64,000 nucleotides of DNA, taken from the NCBI GenBank assembly GCA_004352715.1, contig SCFE01000018.1, positions 2,568,013-2,632,012 of the forward strand, given 5' to 3'. The first letter of the stretch is position 1; each line of letters opens with the position of its first letter. Below the pieces are notes generated by a model. That model did no database searches and was not told the origin of the DNA. It was given only the letters and a program-made list of their open reading frames with translations. Source of the stretch: Hofstenia miamia. Taxonomy: Eukaryota > Xenacoelomorpha > Acoela. The position numbers were made by a program, and so were the translations under genes. This document shows positions 34,695 through 46,738 of the stretch, in pieces.

Positions 34695-35766
34695 GTGAGC
34701 ATTGGCTTTAAACAATTTTCTACCTGTTAAACAATCTTAGTTTTCCTATCCAGCTCTCCTTTGATGGAATTTAATTGTTTCGCTTATAAGTATGAAGAAA
34801 TATTTTTTAGCCTGTAAATGCGTCTTTTGTGTCAAAAAACGAGCCCCATTTACAACTGTGCTGTACACTCAAGTAATCGAAGCTGGAACCAAACCAACTA
34901 AATTAAGGATTTTTAATTGTAATGATAACCATTTCAAATTTTTTAATGCTACAGAAGCAATTCTTTCGTAAAATATTTGAAAACATTGATAATGAAACCA
35001 ATCCTTGGCATATTTCTGCACAACAGTGCTTAATGTTATTCCAAACATAATATTGAACTTAAAGCTCGTTAGTCAAAGTTATTAGACAAAACAAATCGAA
35101 TTTATTCTTTATAAACATAAATGTTTACCTAATTATTTAAAGAACATATTTCGCAAATTAACTTTTAATCAAATCAACATGTTCCTTTTGCAAAGGCGTT
35201 TAAATTCGTTATCTAGTGAGCGTTTCAGATAATAACGTGAAAGCGTGCTGTCAAGAAAATTGATTATTTCCTACGCGAAATTTTATTGTTCTAATTGATT
35301 AACAGTCGAGCCTCCGTGGGTACGCTAATTGTATTAGTTCGTAATTAATAAATTATATCTTAAATAACATAATGCATGTTTTAATTTCGAATTTATTCAA
35401 TTTTCGGATAATATTCTTTTAGCAGTTTGCCTTATTAACACCTGTTCACGAAGTTTAACACAATACACTCTCATATTTACATTTTCTTTAATTCATTACC
35501 ATTTGTGGTTTTTTGCGTTACCATATACCACATAGCGTTTTGCGTTTGTATATTTAAAATGCTTCCCTTGTACGACCTGTGCCAGTGAATTTTCTCATGC
35601 CGGTGTCATCGTTCTTTTGTCCATTGAATCCAGGCATGCCCGTAAAGCTTATTGCAGATATCAAAATTTGTCCCACATTTCTGGTCAAATGTTACTTATA
35701 ATAAAAATACCCTGTGTTAAATGTGTTATATTTTGCCATGTTAAATTAATTGTGGTTTCAATTTAG
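34695..35766. other. Intron 7
   Basis: AT-rich, no repeat or exon recognised. Confidence 0.55.
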
Positions 35767-35883
35767 CACAAGAACCAATATGGCTCCCCAGTAAAACGAC
35801 AACGAAGGTGATTAAGGACAAAGGCACTACACTCTCATGCTCTTTTCAAGGATCGCCTCTTCCCAAAATTTCATGGAAAGATC
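35767..35883 (+). CDS. Ig-superfamily gene, exon 8 (Ig5, first half)
   Basis: Acceptor TTTCAATTTAG and donor GTAAGA, 117 bases, phase 1 in and phase 1 out. It reads SQEPIWLPSKTTTKVIKDKG, then TTLSCSFQGSPLPKISWKD: G-TL-C---G-P-P-ISW, the I-set B-to-C strand signature. It joins exon 9 through a CCT (Pro) codon. Confidence 0.85.
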
Positions 35884-38800
35884 GTAAGAAAATTTGCTTT
35901 TATTTGTTTATGTGAGCAGCGAATTTGTGTTAAAAATATTTTAGTCATACTTCTAACTATGTCTTAAAACCAAAGTTTTAATTTATGTACTAAGTTTGTA
36001 TACATTAAGTTTATGTGAGTAATGTATGAGATACGTACCTAAAAAATAATAATTCACCTGTCTATTTGTTTTATATCATATTAGTTGATTTTTTGCATGT
36101 TAGCCTTTCGTTCAGCAATAGCTAGTAAAAAAATTTATGAACGAAAATTCTGGATAAAATATGAATGAAAATTGTGATGCCAGTTACTCCATAATAAAAC
36201 ATAATTGATCCAAAGCAATGTGTGTTATTATCCTTCTTTATATACAGAGTCAAAATCAATAATAAAATAATATGATTTTTTTGCATGGAATTTGAAAAAA
36301 AATGTGTATGTTAAGAAAAAGTCGAAAACGCCTGAACGTCTTTCACTCTGTCTACTATCAGTTTGCTTACATTGAGACATTTAGTAATGTTAACAATTTA
36401 TTAGCAATTTATAGCATTACTATTTCTGTGTTACAAAAAAGTTTACAAGTTTTATTGAAATTATTCACTACATAGTGTAGCAACTTTATAACAACCCCAT
36501 ATTCTTTTCACCTTGAGATCTAGCCTGTTGGTTAAATCGAAATTGTTTTTATGTCCATTTTTGCAATAGTTGCTAATAGAACGAAGGGGGAATGACATTT
36601 GCTTGTGAGGGAACTAACAATTTAAATTGAATGAACTAATATGTAGTACACTTTTAAATTTTACGGATTCACAGAATCTTAAACTCAATTTAAGGTCAAT
36701 GGCGAACTGTTAGGTCAATTAGCTTCACATATAGTTTAGCTACCATAAGAATAGTAGTAGTAATTTTAGTAAAAGGACTTCATTGTCTATGAATGCGTAG
36801 AGAATTAAAAACCATAATAATAGAACTAGCTACAGTTGTAAAGGAAAATTTATTAAAAGAAATGAACTATTAAAATTTAACACTGAATGCACATTCAAGA
36901 AATACAGTTACATACGACGAAAAAAACCTTGTTTCAAACAAAGTTAATGCCATATAATTGACGTTTTGCTTTTGGGGCTGGTCAAGCAGTAACGAAATTT
37001 CATTTTCACTGTTAAAATGGGTGCTACTCATTCAGTAATCAAATATTTTTATTGACATGTGTCATGTGTGACTCCTTAGTAGAATCGTCAATGAGATATA
37101 ATTTATTTTGAGAAATTCATTCTTCTTTGATCTATGTACACAAAACTAGTCGGTAACGGAATTTCAAAAAGTTAAAATCACCGCTACAAGTATATATCAT
37201 TTGCATCATAACTTACTGTTCCTCTATAAAATACGTATATAATAAATGTTATATTCATTTAGAGTTAGTACGTTATTTTATCACCAAATATTGGCATAGT
37301 TGATATATTAACTCCATTAAAAATAAAGAAACTAATCGGTTCAATGGCTCTGTTACTAATTTTTCCTATTATTCCCCAATATTGCATTAATATTACTACT
37401 TTTGAGGATAACTTCTGAAAATCTATCTGCTTAAGAATCGTTAGTAATCATTGCTTTAAGATAATTTACATAAGAAATTTTTCAGGAAATTTTATTAGAT
37501 TGGTAAAGTTAAAGTCTATAAAACTATCAGAAATATATCTGGATATTTGTAACATTCCTCAATCAATAATTCTGAAACCTCAATGTTAATTTCAAAAAAT
37601 TGCCCGAATGTTAAACGAGATAAATTTAATGAGCTCCTAAGCAGGGAAATTTGAATTTACAAAGAGGAATCTTATCAAAATTACATCTTCATGCGTGGTC
37701 CTAGAAATTTTGAACGGAGAGTGGTTCATTTTTTCTTAAAAATATTATATATTTGCAAGTTATACAAAATCTAATTTTGCAAACAATTTGAATGGTTTAT
37801 GAAGTTCTGTACAGAATATGAGTTATATATGTATGCTCATGAGAACTAGTCTTTCTAAGACTCTTTTATTCAAGCAGATATATTTTTTGAAAAAATGGAT
37901 TTTGTTATGAAAACCTCTAAAATTTGTATTTTTGTCACAATTGCCAAATAAAACATTCGAAATTTCATATAATTTTTCGATAACTTTTGAATAAGCTAGG
38001 GGTGGCCGTTGCCTCCCCCCCCCAAACCGCGCCTGTGTATCTTGAATTATTGCAAAAATACTTTTAAATATCTGATCAATTTTGCGAGTGTGAAAATTGT
38101 CTTCCACTTAATTACCAACAAGCGATTTTAGATCTTCGTTTGGAAGTATAACATTCTGCAATGAATTCACATTCTAAGATTTTATCTAAAAATTTTTAAT
38201 CTCTATATTTTGTTCAATTTTTTGATTTAGAAAATGTAGGAAAACTTGTTTCTAATCTCTTTACAAACATAAGTAAATTGAAATGAGTTTTTCGGATTTT
38301 TCAAAGCGCGCCATCCAATTTTGTCTGATTTTAAGTGTTAAGAGAGATTTTAACAACCTAATTCTTCATTCGACTTCATTAAAGTTTCATGGATTCTTTT
38401 TCTTGAGTGCGTTAATTGGTACAGCATCAATTTGCTATTTCGTTGGTAGTGATTTTGATTTAATTTTTCATCATCTTTGTACACACAATCCCAGCAGTTA
38501 TTTTAATTTTTAATGGAATATATTTTTAATTTTTCCGGAAAAGAATTACAGCTGTGAACGTGTTTATTTTCCATTCGAAATTCACTTGATTTAGAATGGA
38601 ATCGCGTTTTTCATAACTGTTTAAGAAAACATGACACCAATATCTCAATAACTCTCTGCAATTCTTAACTTTTAAAGTTACATTAAGAAAGCTCCACATC
38701 TTTTATAGTAGTAGTCAAAATTTTATAGGGAATTTAATAAGGAAATTCGAATAGGGTTAATGGATGTCTTTGATGTTCATTGATAAGCATAGTGTTTCAA

Positions 38801-39991
38801 AGTCACTGTACTTTTCAATGTTTTGTGAGACAGGTGGAGGCCCCTTGAACTCTTCCTTAATCATATATGAACTCGGCAGTCAAATAACAGCCATTTTGTT
38901 AATTATAATGCACTTCTAACAAAAGAAGCTTATAAAGAAATAAACCTTCATATAAAGTTCAGCTTAGTGGAACGAACTGTAGCATGCTTTACTATATAAA
39001 GGTGAAAAAACAGTATGCGTCTAGCCTTGTGTTTTGAAGGTTTTTTACTCAAACCTATTTACATTCACGATATCTTTTTAATATTTACAATTGAAATTTT
39101 AAATCAACATTTCTTCAAATAATACTATTTAGAAATTAGTTGTCTATGAGAAATATTCATCGGTTATTACAATTTGTTTGAAAAAAAAATATATATATAA
39201 TAGAATTTTGCTTAACAAGCCAAAAACGTGCGATCTATGTATAGAAGTATCACATTATCTAAGTATAATAGCGTATGTTTATGTTACAATTAGAGTTTTC
39301 TGTGGAGTAGACGAGCCTGCATCGTACAAACTTTCGGACACTTTTATTGCCATTTGGGTTACCTAATTTCTGCTGCTCTTGATGTTTTTTGTTAACTCTA
39401 AACTGCCAATTTTATTTTAAAAATCACAAACCGTTTTGTCCATATTTTCATAAACTTTTCTCCAATTCCCTGTGATTAGGAAACTTTTATGGGTAAGTAT
39501 GCTTCAATGGTATGGTGTCAATTTGTGATGAAAATTATTCCTGTAATTGAAGTACATGAGAGTATTAGTTTATTCATATTTAATGGAAAATGCGATTTTT
39601 GCAAAAAAACATTCTTTTCATACCTATTGTTCAGATAATAAATGTGTATGAGGCCCATGACAGTAAAACTAGCACATTTGCACATTTGCCTTTTCAAGAA
39701 AGGCCTTTTTAAAATATTTGGCCAATACATAACGTATTGCTTGGTCTGGAAAATTGAATGTCAAGGAAAAAACTTAGAAGACTCCGATTTCAGGTCTTGG
39801 CTCAAATAAAATATGAATATTGACAGCAATACTACTTTGATTAGAAAAAATTGAACAGTATTCAAGTTTAAATATAATTTAAAGTTGAAGAATTTTTTTT
39901 GGAAAATTGACTGCTTCAAATTGATGTGTGACTATTTTTGAAATAGGATGATTTGTTTTTACAAGCACACGATTTTTACTTTTGCTTTTAG
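35884..39991. other. 4.1-kb intron 8
   Basis: No convincing exon or intact element. A C-rich patch (CCTCCCCCCCCCAAACCG) lies near 38010 and may be the remnant of a repeat. Short frames at 37823-38107 (minus), 38283-38513, 39178-39366 and 39518-39730 (minus) look like chance. Confidence 0.5.
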
Positions 39992-40177
39992 CTTTCGATA
40001 AAAATCTCTGTGAAGATAGAAAAAACTACAGATGTGAAACAACCAAAATTGATAGCTTCTCTGTAGTCAGCAAGTTGACGATAGAATTTGCTGATCCTAG
40101 CATTGAAGGCGCACTGCAGTGCATCGCCCAGAACAAATTCAAAACCGTTTATCAAAATTATGAACTTATTGTTTACA
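39992..40177 (+). CDS. Ig-superfamily gene, exon 9 (Ig5, second half)
   Basis: Acceptor TTTTGCTTTTAG and donor GTAAGT, 186 bases, phase 1 in and phase 1 out. It reads FDKNLCEDRKNYRCETTK, then VVSKLTIEFADPSIEGALQC (E and F strands) and IAQNKFKTVYQNYELIVY. It completes Ig5 and ends at a usual domain boundary. A further exon must follow, since the exon ends inside a codon; the best candidate is at 52639. Two extra cysteines (NLCED, YRCET) could form a loop disulfide. Confidence 0.85.
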
Positions 40178-40543
40178 GTAAGTCTCTATTCATTATTCAT
40201 ACCTTGCTGATGATTAGATTCTATTTTTAATTAAGCACTTCATTTTTTAAGTTGATGGATTTTCAACGTTAAGAAATCGATTATATTATAATATTTAAAG
40301 CAGGGTCCTTTCTGTACTACGGTAAGTTCAAAATGGACGTACAGAGCGGACAGCTTTCTGAATTTTACTTTTTACAGAGTGGGCACCCCCCCTTTCCTCA
40401 GTGAATGCCGATCCTCATGTTAATTGGAGGCCCAAATCTATCATATATCAATGTTTCGGGCTATTCGTATTTCCTAGATGTTTGCAATTTTTATATCGAA
40501 GTGAAATTTTTCTAAGGGGATTTATACAAAACCTGTTCAATAA

Positions 40544-43240
40544 GTATCGAAAATCGTACAGGGGGACTTTATTATTATAAACCCGTACATATCAGACAAA
40601 ATAAATAATAATATTATTATTTTAAAACCAGTCCGTAAATCTGAATATGAAATTTATCATGAAATATTTGAATCGCTGTGGATAGAAATAAAATCAATAG
40701 AGAACTGTTTCCAAAAAGAATTGATAAACGTAACTTATAATCCAAATAAAAATTATCTAGTTGAATATCTAAATTATAAAGTCAATGAAATATCTGAAAT
40801 ATGTAATAATTATAACTCTCTAAATATATTCGGTGACTTTAATATTAATTACTTTAATTCATATGAACGAAATTCTATAAATGAAATGTCTGCTACTTGT
40901 AATCTTCGTTGTGTTAATACAGTTTGTCCAACTCGAATGAACAATTTAATTGATTACTTTTTTACTAATTCTGATGATTCCTTCAAATCCTTAATGTTTG
41001 AATCATTTAGTGATCATGCACTGTGTGCATATATTAGTAACAAAACTATTAAAAACAAGCAATTTAAATTCATATATGCAAGGGACTATTTATCTTACTC
41101 TGATGAAAAAATGGAAAAGGCCCTAAGAAACACTCCATTTAACTATATTTACACGTTAAATTCTGGACCTAAAATGATTAATTACATTGCAAAAGGAATC
41201 TACAAGGCATTAAACAGTGTTGCACCAATTAAGAAGCGAAGGGTTAAGATCAAAGCAATTAAATTTCCTTTTTCAAACACCGACGATAATCAAGTCCGTG
41301 AACTAGTATCAATTAAGCGAAAATTATTTGATCTTGCAAAATCCGAGCCGACAAAGACTAATTGGACCAATTACGAAAAATCAAAGGAAGTAATTAAGCA
41401 ATTAAGAACAAAAAATTTATCTAAAGCTCGGCAAAAATTCTTTAATCAATTAAATTCTACTCGAGAAAAATGGCGATACGTCCATAAATTTATTGGAAAA
41501 TCTAAAGGTCTTTCATCTGAAATAAATGAATTAAACATCAATAATATGGCCGTAACAGACAAAACTCAAATACTAAAGCATTTAAATTCAACATTCAAAG
41601 AACTTGGAAATTTCGATTTTCCACCTTATAAGAAAAAACAAAATTCTGATAATCTCAAACAATCAAAACAATTTTCCTTTAGACTTGCTACAATCAATGA
41701 ATTAGAAAACATTGTTAAGAAACTTGATACCAACAAATCAACCGCTTCTTATAACCTCCCATTTTTTATTATTAAAGGTTTTTTTCGTATTTTTGGAGAA
41801 CAATTGTTAATCGCATTTAATCAATGTATTATTGATGGTGAATTTCCAGACTTACTAAAAAAATCAGATATAACTCCTATATTTAAAAAAGGTGACAACC
41901 TAAACGCAAAAAATTATAGACCCATTTGTATTACACATCCTTTTAGCAAACTCTTTGAAAAACTTTTGTATGTTCAAATAAACGCATTCCTAAAATCTGA
42001 AAACATCCTATCACATAAACAATTTGGATTTCGCAATGGCCATAGCACCCAAGACGCAATTCTATCTATTACTCAACAAATAAAGTCGAATATATCTCAT
42101 AATAACTGCAGTAGTGTAGCATTATTAGATTTAAGTAAGGCATTCAATTCAATGAATTTTGATATTTTGCAAGACAAGCTTATAAATTATAATTTTGGTG
42201 CTAACTCAATTAATTTAATCATGAACTTTTTAAAAAATAGACAGCAGCGTGTAATATTAAACAGTAAAAAATCAAGTTATATTACAACTGACCATGGGGT
42301 ACCCCAAGGCACTGTACTTGGCCCTATTTTATTTGCAATTTTTGTAAATGATATAATAAAACATGTTAAAAACAGCGACATTTACCAATATGCCGACGAC
42401 ACATGGCTAGTAAGTAATGCAAAAAATGCTTTTGATGCTACCAAAAACCTCCAAATAGATGTAGAAAAATTAAACAATTATTTTACAAATAATCAACTGA
42501 AACTAAATATTGACAAAACCCAATTTATAATTTTTTCACCGAAGGCACAAAGAAATCTAATAAATGATATAGAACTAAAGATAAATAATGAGTCAATAAA
42601 TCAAAGTGATTCAGTCAGCTATTTAGGAATTGAGATAGATAATGAATTAAAATTTGAAAAATTTCTACTGAATAAGATTCAAAAAATGACTGCAGGCATT
42701 AGATATCTTTATCACTTACGCAATGTAATATCAAGCAATTATCATAAACAACTGATACATGCTTTCTGTTTGTCTCATTTTCAATACTGTTCTTTTCTTT
42801 TAACTAACCTAAATTCGAAACATCGTATGCTTCTATCAAAGACATTTAATTGGTGTATAAAAACTCTAAACTTTGCACAAAAGCATGACGAAGCATCAGT
42901 ATATCGTAATAAATATAAAATATTATCTCCGTTCTATCAAATTCATATGCATATGCTATCTATCTTATTTAAATTCAAATCTCTACAAACATCTCTCCTT
43001 TTCCTTAATGACTATATTAAATTAAATGAGCGATCGCAAAAATTTTTTAGTTTAGATAAAAATTATAATGGCTTCCATCACATATCAATTAAATTGTGGA
43101 ATAATTTAGATTATGAAACGCGAATAGAAAAAAACTATAAAAAGTTTAGAAAAAAATTAAAACAATTTCTTCTAATAAAACAATATACATTAGGGGACGG
43201 TAATACACTTCATGCATTCGAAACATACATCCAACATTGA
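40544..43240 (+). CDS. Non-LTR retrotransposon ORF2: endonuclease (partial) and reverse transcriptase
   Basis: The frame is open for 898 codons after a stop at 40541, so it extends 59 codons upstream of the TTG at 40721. The upstream part reads ESLWIEIKSIENCF, typical of apurinic-type endonucleases of Jockey/CR1-like elements, followed by GDFN (97-100) and SDHA (about 156). The reverse transcriptase shows FKKGDNLNAKNYRPIC, QFGFRNGHSTQDAI, LLDLSKAF (catalytic Asp529), HGVPQGTVLGPILF and YADDT (616-619, catalytic pair). The C-terminal SIKLWNNLDYETRIEKNYKK is also family-typical. No start ATG or N-terminal endonuclease is present: a 5' truncation, normal for LINE insertions. Having no stops or frameshifts, it is probably young. 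The clade is CR1/Jockey-like, not resolved. Confidence 0.9.
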   Translation, partial: VSKIVQGDFIIINPYISDKINNNIIILKPVRKSEYEIYHEIFESLWIEIKSIENCFQKELINVTYNPNKNYLVEYLNYKVNEISEICNNYNSLNIFGDFNINYFNSYERNSINEMSATCNLRCVNTVCPTRMNNLIDYFFTNSDDSFKSLMFESFSDHALCAYISNKTIKNKQFKFIYARDYLSYSDEKMEKALRNTPFNYIYTLNSGPKMINYIAKGIYKALNSVAPIKKRRVKIKAIKFPFSNTDDNQVRELVSIKRKLFDLAKSEPTKTNWTNYEKSKEVIKQLRTKNLSKARQKFFNQLNSTREKWRYVHKFIGKSKGLSSEINELNINNMAVTDKTQILKHLNSTFKELGNFDFPPYKKKQNSDNLKQSKQFSFRLATINELENIVKKLDTNKSTASYNLPFFIIKGFFRIFGEQLLIAFNQCIIDGEFPDLLKKSDITPIFKKGDNLNAKNYRPICITHPFSKLFEKLLYVQINAFLKSENILSHKQFGFRNGHSTQDAILSITQQIKSNISHNNCSSVALLDLSKAFNSMNFDILQDKLINYNFGANSINLIMNFLKNRQQRVILNSKKSSYITTDHGVPQGTVLGPILFAIFVNDIIKHVKNSDIYQYADDTWLVSNAKNAFDATKNLQIDVEKLNNYFTNNQLKLNIDKTQFIIFSPKAQRNLINDIELKINNESINQSDSVSYLGIEIDNELKFEKFLLNKIQKMTAGIRYLYHLRNVISSNYHKQLIHAFCLSHFQYCSFLLTNLNSKHRMLLSKTFNWCIKTLNFAQKHDEASVYRNKYKILSPFYQIHMHMLSILFKFKSLQTSLLFLNDYIKLNERSQKFFSLDKNYNGFHHISIKLWNNLDYETRIEKNYKKFRKKLKQFLLIKQYTLGDGNTLHAFETYIQH

Positions 43241-43376
43241 GCACCTACACAAACATTCACACAAACATTGATTATATTATTATATATTGTACATATTAAT
43301 TTGTAGTAATTTATTTGCTTATATTTTATTTTTCTTTTGTCATGTGTTAGTTTGTAGAATTTTGTATACATTAAAC

Positions 43377-43382
43377 AATAAA
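43377..43382 (+). promoter_or_regulatory. AATAAA in the LINE 3' region
   Basis: Canonical signal 137 bases after the ORF2 stop; it could also prematurely end host transcripts, as the LINE is in sense orientation. Confidence 0.45.
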
Positions 43383-43470
43383 TTTGCTTTGACTCTTTTG
43401 CTATATTTTTTTACCAAGCTCATAATGAATTGGACTTTTAAATTTTGCATGAATTTTTTTAATGATTTTT

Positions 43471-45150
43471 AAATTGAAATCAAGGCACCAGTTGATCAGT
43501 TTCGGAAAAATTTTTAGTAATCAATTCACAGTGTATGTCGTCATAATATAATGTTATAGCCCATGAAATAATTTTTAATTTTAGAGCTAGTTCAGTTGAT
43601 GTCGATATTTTAACAAAAAGATATTTTTACATGAAAAAGCAATCAATCTGATTAAATGTATATTTTCAGTTCTTTCATCGCATTTGACATTTACAAATTA
43701 TGAACGTATTTATTTATAACCTAATGTGCTCTTGTAAGGTTTATTTTTTAATAATTAATGCTCTGTCAACAAATTACAGTTCTTGTGATGAAGCCATGCA
43801 AAGCCAACAAGTTTCAGACGTTGTCATCAGAATTTTGAAATTCCTCAACTTTTAGTTAAATTTAGTTAAATTTTAGCAAAATGTCAGTTTCCATGTTGTT
43901 TGAAAGGGAGGAATATTTTAAATGCCTTGTTATTAAAACCTCTATATGGATAAACAAAGACTTGGTTTTGTCGCGTGATTTTCTCTTTAGAACATTTCAT
44001 TATCTCCACATTTGGGAAATACGTTTCTTTTAAAATTAATTGGCTGAGACCATTTTTATTTATTTATTGCTTTCAGTTCTGAACGCTTAGTTCATTGAAG
44101 GTTTTCTGGTGTAATACTGGATGTGTTTCAATTTAGAAACTATTTTCCTTGCATGACAGCAATGCAAAAGGCATTTAATTTCCAATCGATGAATTTAACT
44201 TAATTTTTAAGTGAACATCAAAGCTTCAACTATTGAACCAAGTTTGTGTCATTCAAGATTTTGAGCTCAAAATATTTAAATCTACAAGCCTAAAATTGAT
44301 TGTAGTAAGTTTTTGAAGGAGAACGCCTTCTGATGATCATGGTATAGTAGCAATTTCATGTTAAAATTTTGTATAGATTATCATGATAATGTTGGTGATT
44401 TTCACGCACTTTTGAAAGCAGTTTGACTACGTCTGATAATCGGTAGAGTAGCATTTTCTTTATTCATTGCCTTATTTTACCAATAGAACTTTGCATTGTA
44501 TCCATAAACGTGAGAATTATTGTATAAGTGTGAATGTTGTAGATGATCATTGGAGAATTTTTCATCCAAGTGCAATCTGTAACGGACTGCAAAATTGTTT
44601 TTGACGGTTTCGTTTCCTTTTTATATGCTCTACTGGAACTTGTAAAAATTAAGGTTTCAGTTGTCGAGAATTTTTTGTCATACCATAAATTGTTTCAATT
44701 CACGTTCACATTATCTTTCATAATATATTCAAAAAAAATCTCTATTTGCCAAATATCATGCTTGCAATTATATTGCTTATACTTATGCAATACTCCGAAA
44801 AAGACTACCTCACACCGACAATCCATAGCATCTCTCTGCATAAAATAAATATTCCTTTCCTATATATACATTAAGCTTGAAAAATGAAAATGTAATGTCA
44901 TTACTTAAGTATAAATTAAGAGTTTTCGACGTGAATGTTGTACCAAGAGCTTTTATACCAAGTATTCAGCTTTGTAAGATACGAAATCGCTTGCATTATT
45001 TAATGCGTCGTCTATTATATTCCTTTAATTTCACAATATCTGCATTCTGTTCACGTGCAGTATTCTTACAAAAACGTGTGTTATTTTCATTCGAAATCCA
45101 CTATGTTTATTTCGAGAACTTTGAAAACCCCTAAATAGGGAAAATATATA
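43471..45150. other. Non-coding AT-rich stretch
   Basis: No recognised gene. An acceptor-like CAAATTACAG at 43780 followed by about 18 open codons was examined and not accepted. Frames at 44543-44848 and 44877-45134 match nothing known to me. Confidence 0.5.
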
Positions 45151-45164
45151 TACACATATACAGG

Positions 45165-45381
45165 CCCTGAATATATGGGAATATTTGCTATTTGTACCCA
45201 GTGCCCGTTTACTATATGAAAGCTCAATCTAAATTTGGCTGATTTTTTGATATATCTGTTAATGAAAACCCCATATGAGGATATGTACGGAAAATTGTTC
45301 CCGAATTCCGTTTTTTAAGACACATATACCCAGTGCCAATATATATATATATATATATATATATACCCATATATATATATA
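45165..45381 (+). repeat. Dispersed element ending in a TA microsatellite, copy 1
   Basis: Shares with 59340-59580 the words CTATTTGTACCCAG, ATTTTTTGATA and ATCT-TTAATGA, and a terminal CATATACCCAG followed by GCCAATATAT. The right end passes straight into (TA)n (45339-45381, broken once by ACCC). The left side also shows short TA/CA runs. Confidence 0.6.
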
Positions 45382-45689
45382 GCAAGGCGATGCTAATTTT
45401 ACTATTATTTTTGATTTGTTCATGTCAAAAGTTAAGGTTGCAGTCAAGAAAAGTAATACCCCCAATAACTTTTCTAAAGTTGTGTTGTGTTTTGCAGTCA
45501 CCAATTGGTATGAAGAAAGTAGTGTTTGCAAGTTTATACATTTGTTATGTCTAGATATTGTAAATAATGTATTCAGAAAACATTTGAATAAATCGAAGTG
45601 AAAAAAATTCTGTTTATTACGTTTAAAATTGTCGCTAAATACGAACTTTATATTTAGTACAAGATATATGCATCACTAATCATTTAGCG

Positions 45690-46738
45690 CTATATATATA
45701 TATATATATATANNNNNNNNNNNNNNNNNNNNNNNNNNNNNNNNNNNNNNNNNNNNNNNNNNNNNNNNNNNNNNNNNNNNNNNNNNNNNNNNNNNNNNNN
45801 NNNNNNNNNNNNNNNNNNNNNNNNNNNNNNNNNNNNNNNNNNNNNNNNNNNNNNNNNNNNNNNNNNNNNNNNNNNNNNNNNNNNNNNNNNNNNNNNNNNN
45901 NNNNNNNNNNNNNNNNNNNNNNNNNNNNNNNNNNNNNNNNNNNNNNNNNNNNNNNNNNNNNNNNNNNNNNNNNNNNNNNNNNNNNNNNNNNNNNNNNNNN
46001 NNNNNNNNNNNNNNNNNNNNNNNNNNNNNNNNNNNNNNNNNNNNNNNNNNNNNNNNNNNNNNNNNNNNNNNNNNNNNNNNNNNNNNNNNNNNNNNNNNNN
46101 NNNNNNNNNNNNNNNNNNNNNNNNNNNNNNNNNNNNNNNNNNNNNNNNNNNNNNNNNNNNNNNNNNNNNNNNNNNNNNNNNNNNNNNNNNNNNNNNNNNN
46201 NNNNNNNNNNNNNNNNNNNNNNNNNNNNNNNNNNNNNNNNNNNNNNNNNNNNNNNNNNNNNNNNNNNNNNNNNNNNNNNNNNNNNNNNNNNNNNNNNNNN
46301 NNNNNNNNNNNNNNNNNNNNNNNNNNNNNNNNNNNNNNNNNNNNNNNNNNNNNNNNNNNNNNNNNNNNNNNNNNNNNNNNNNNNNNNNNNNNNNNNNNNN
46401 NNNNNNNNNNNNNNNNNNNNNNNNNNNNNNNNNNNNNNNNNNNNNNNNNNNNNNNNNNNNNNNNNNNNNNNNNNNNNNNNNNNNNNNNNNNNNNNNNNNN
46501 NNNNNNNNNNNNNNNNNNNNNNNNNNNNNNNNNNNNNNNNNNNNNNNNNNNNNNNNNNNNNNNNNNNNNNNNNNNNNNNNNNNNNNNNNNNNNNNNNNNN
46601 NNNNNNNNNNNNNNNNNNNNNNNNNNNNNNNNNNNNNNNNNNNNNNNNNNNNNNNNNNNNNNNNNNNNNNNNNNNNNNNNNNNNNNNNNNNNNNNNNNNN
46701 NNNNNNNNNNNNATATATATATATATATATATATATAT
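45690..46738. other. (TA)n tracts flanking a 1000-N gap
   Basis: N at 45713-46712 is exactly 1000 bases, a conventional placeholder, so the true distance is unknown. TA repeats stand on both sides. Coding exons could be hidden here. Confidence 0.92.

Larger units (their letters stand above)
40500..43470 (+). mobile_element. 5'-truncated CR1/Jockey-like LINE insertion
   Basis: Covers the truncated ORF2 and an AT-rich 3' UTR of about 200 bases holding AATAAA at 43377. It lies in the same orientation as the Ig gene, in or just beyond its intron. Neither the exact left break nor the 3' tail and target duplication could be fixed by eye; the limits given are approximate. Confidence 0.7.

Noticed and set aside
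43785-43841. Possible terminal exon of the Ig gene after CAAATTACAG
   Set aside because: Phase fits but there are only about 18 codons of AT-typical composition with no domain features; the candidate at 52639 is stronger.
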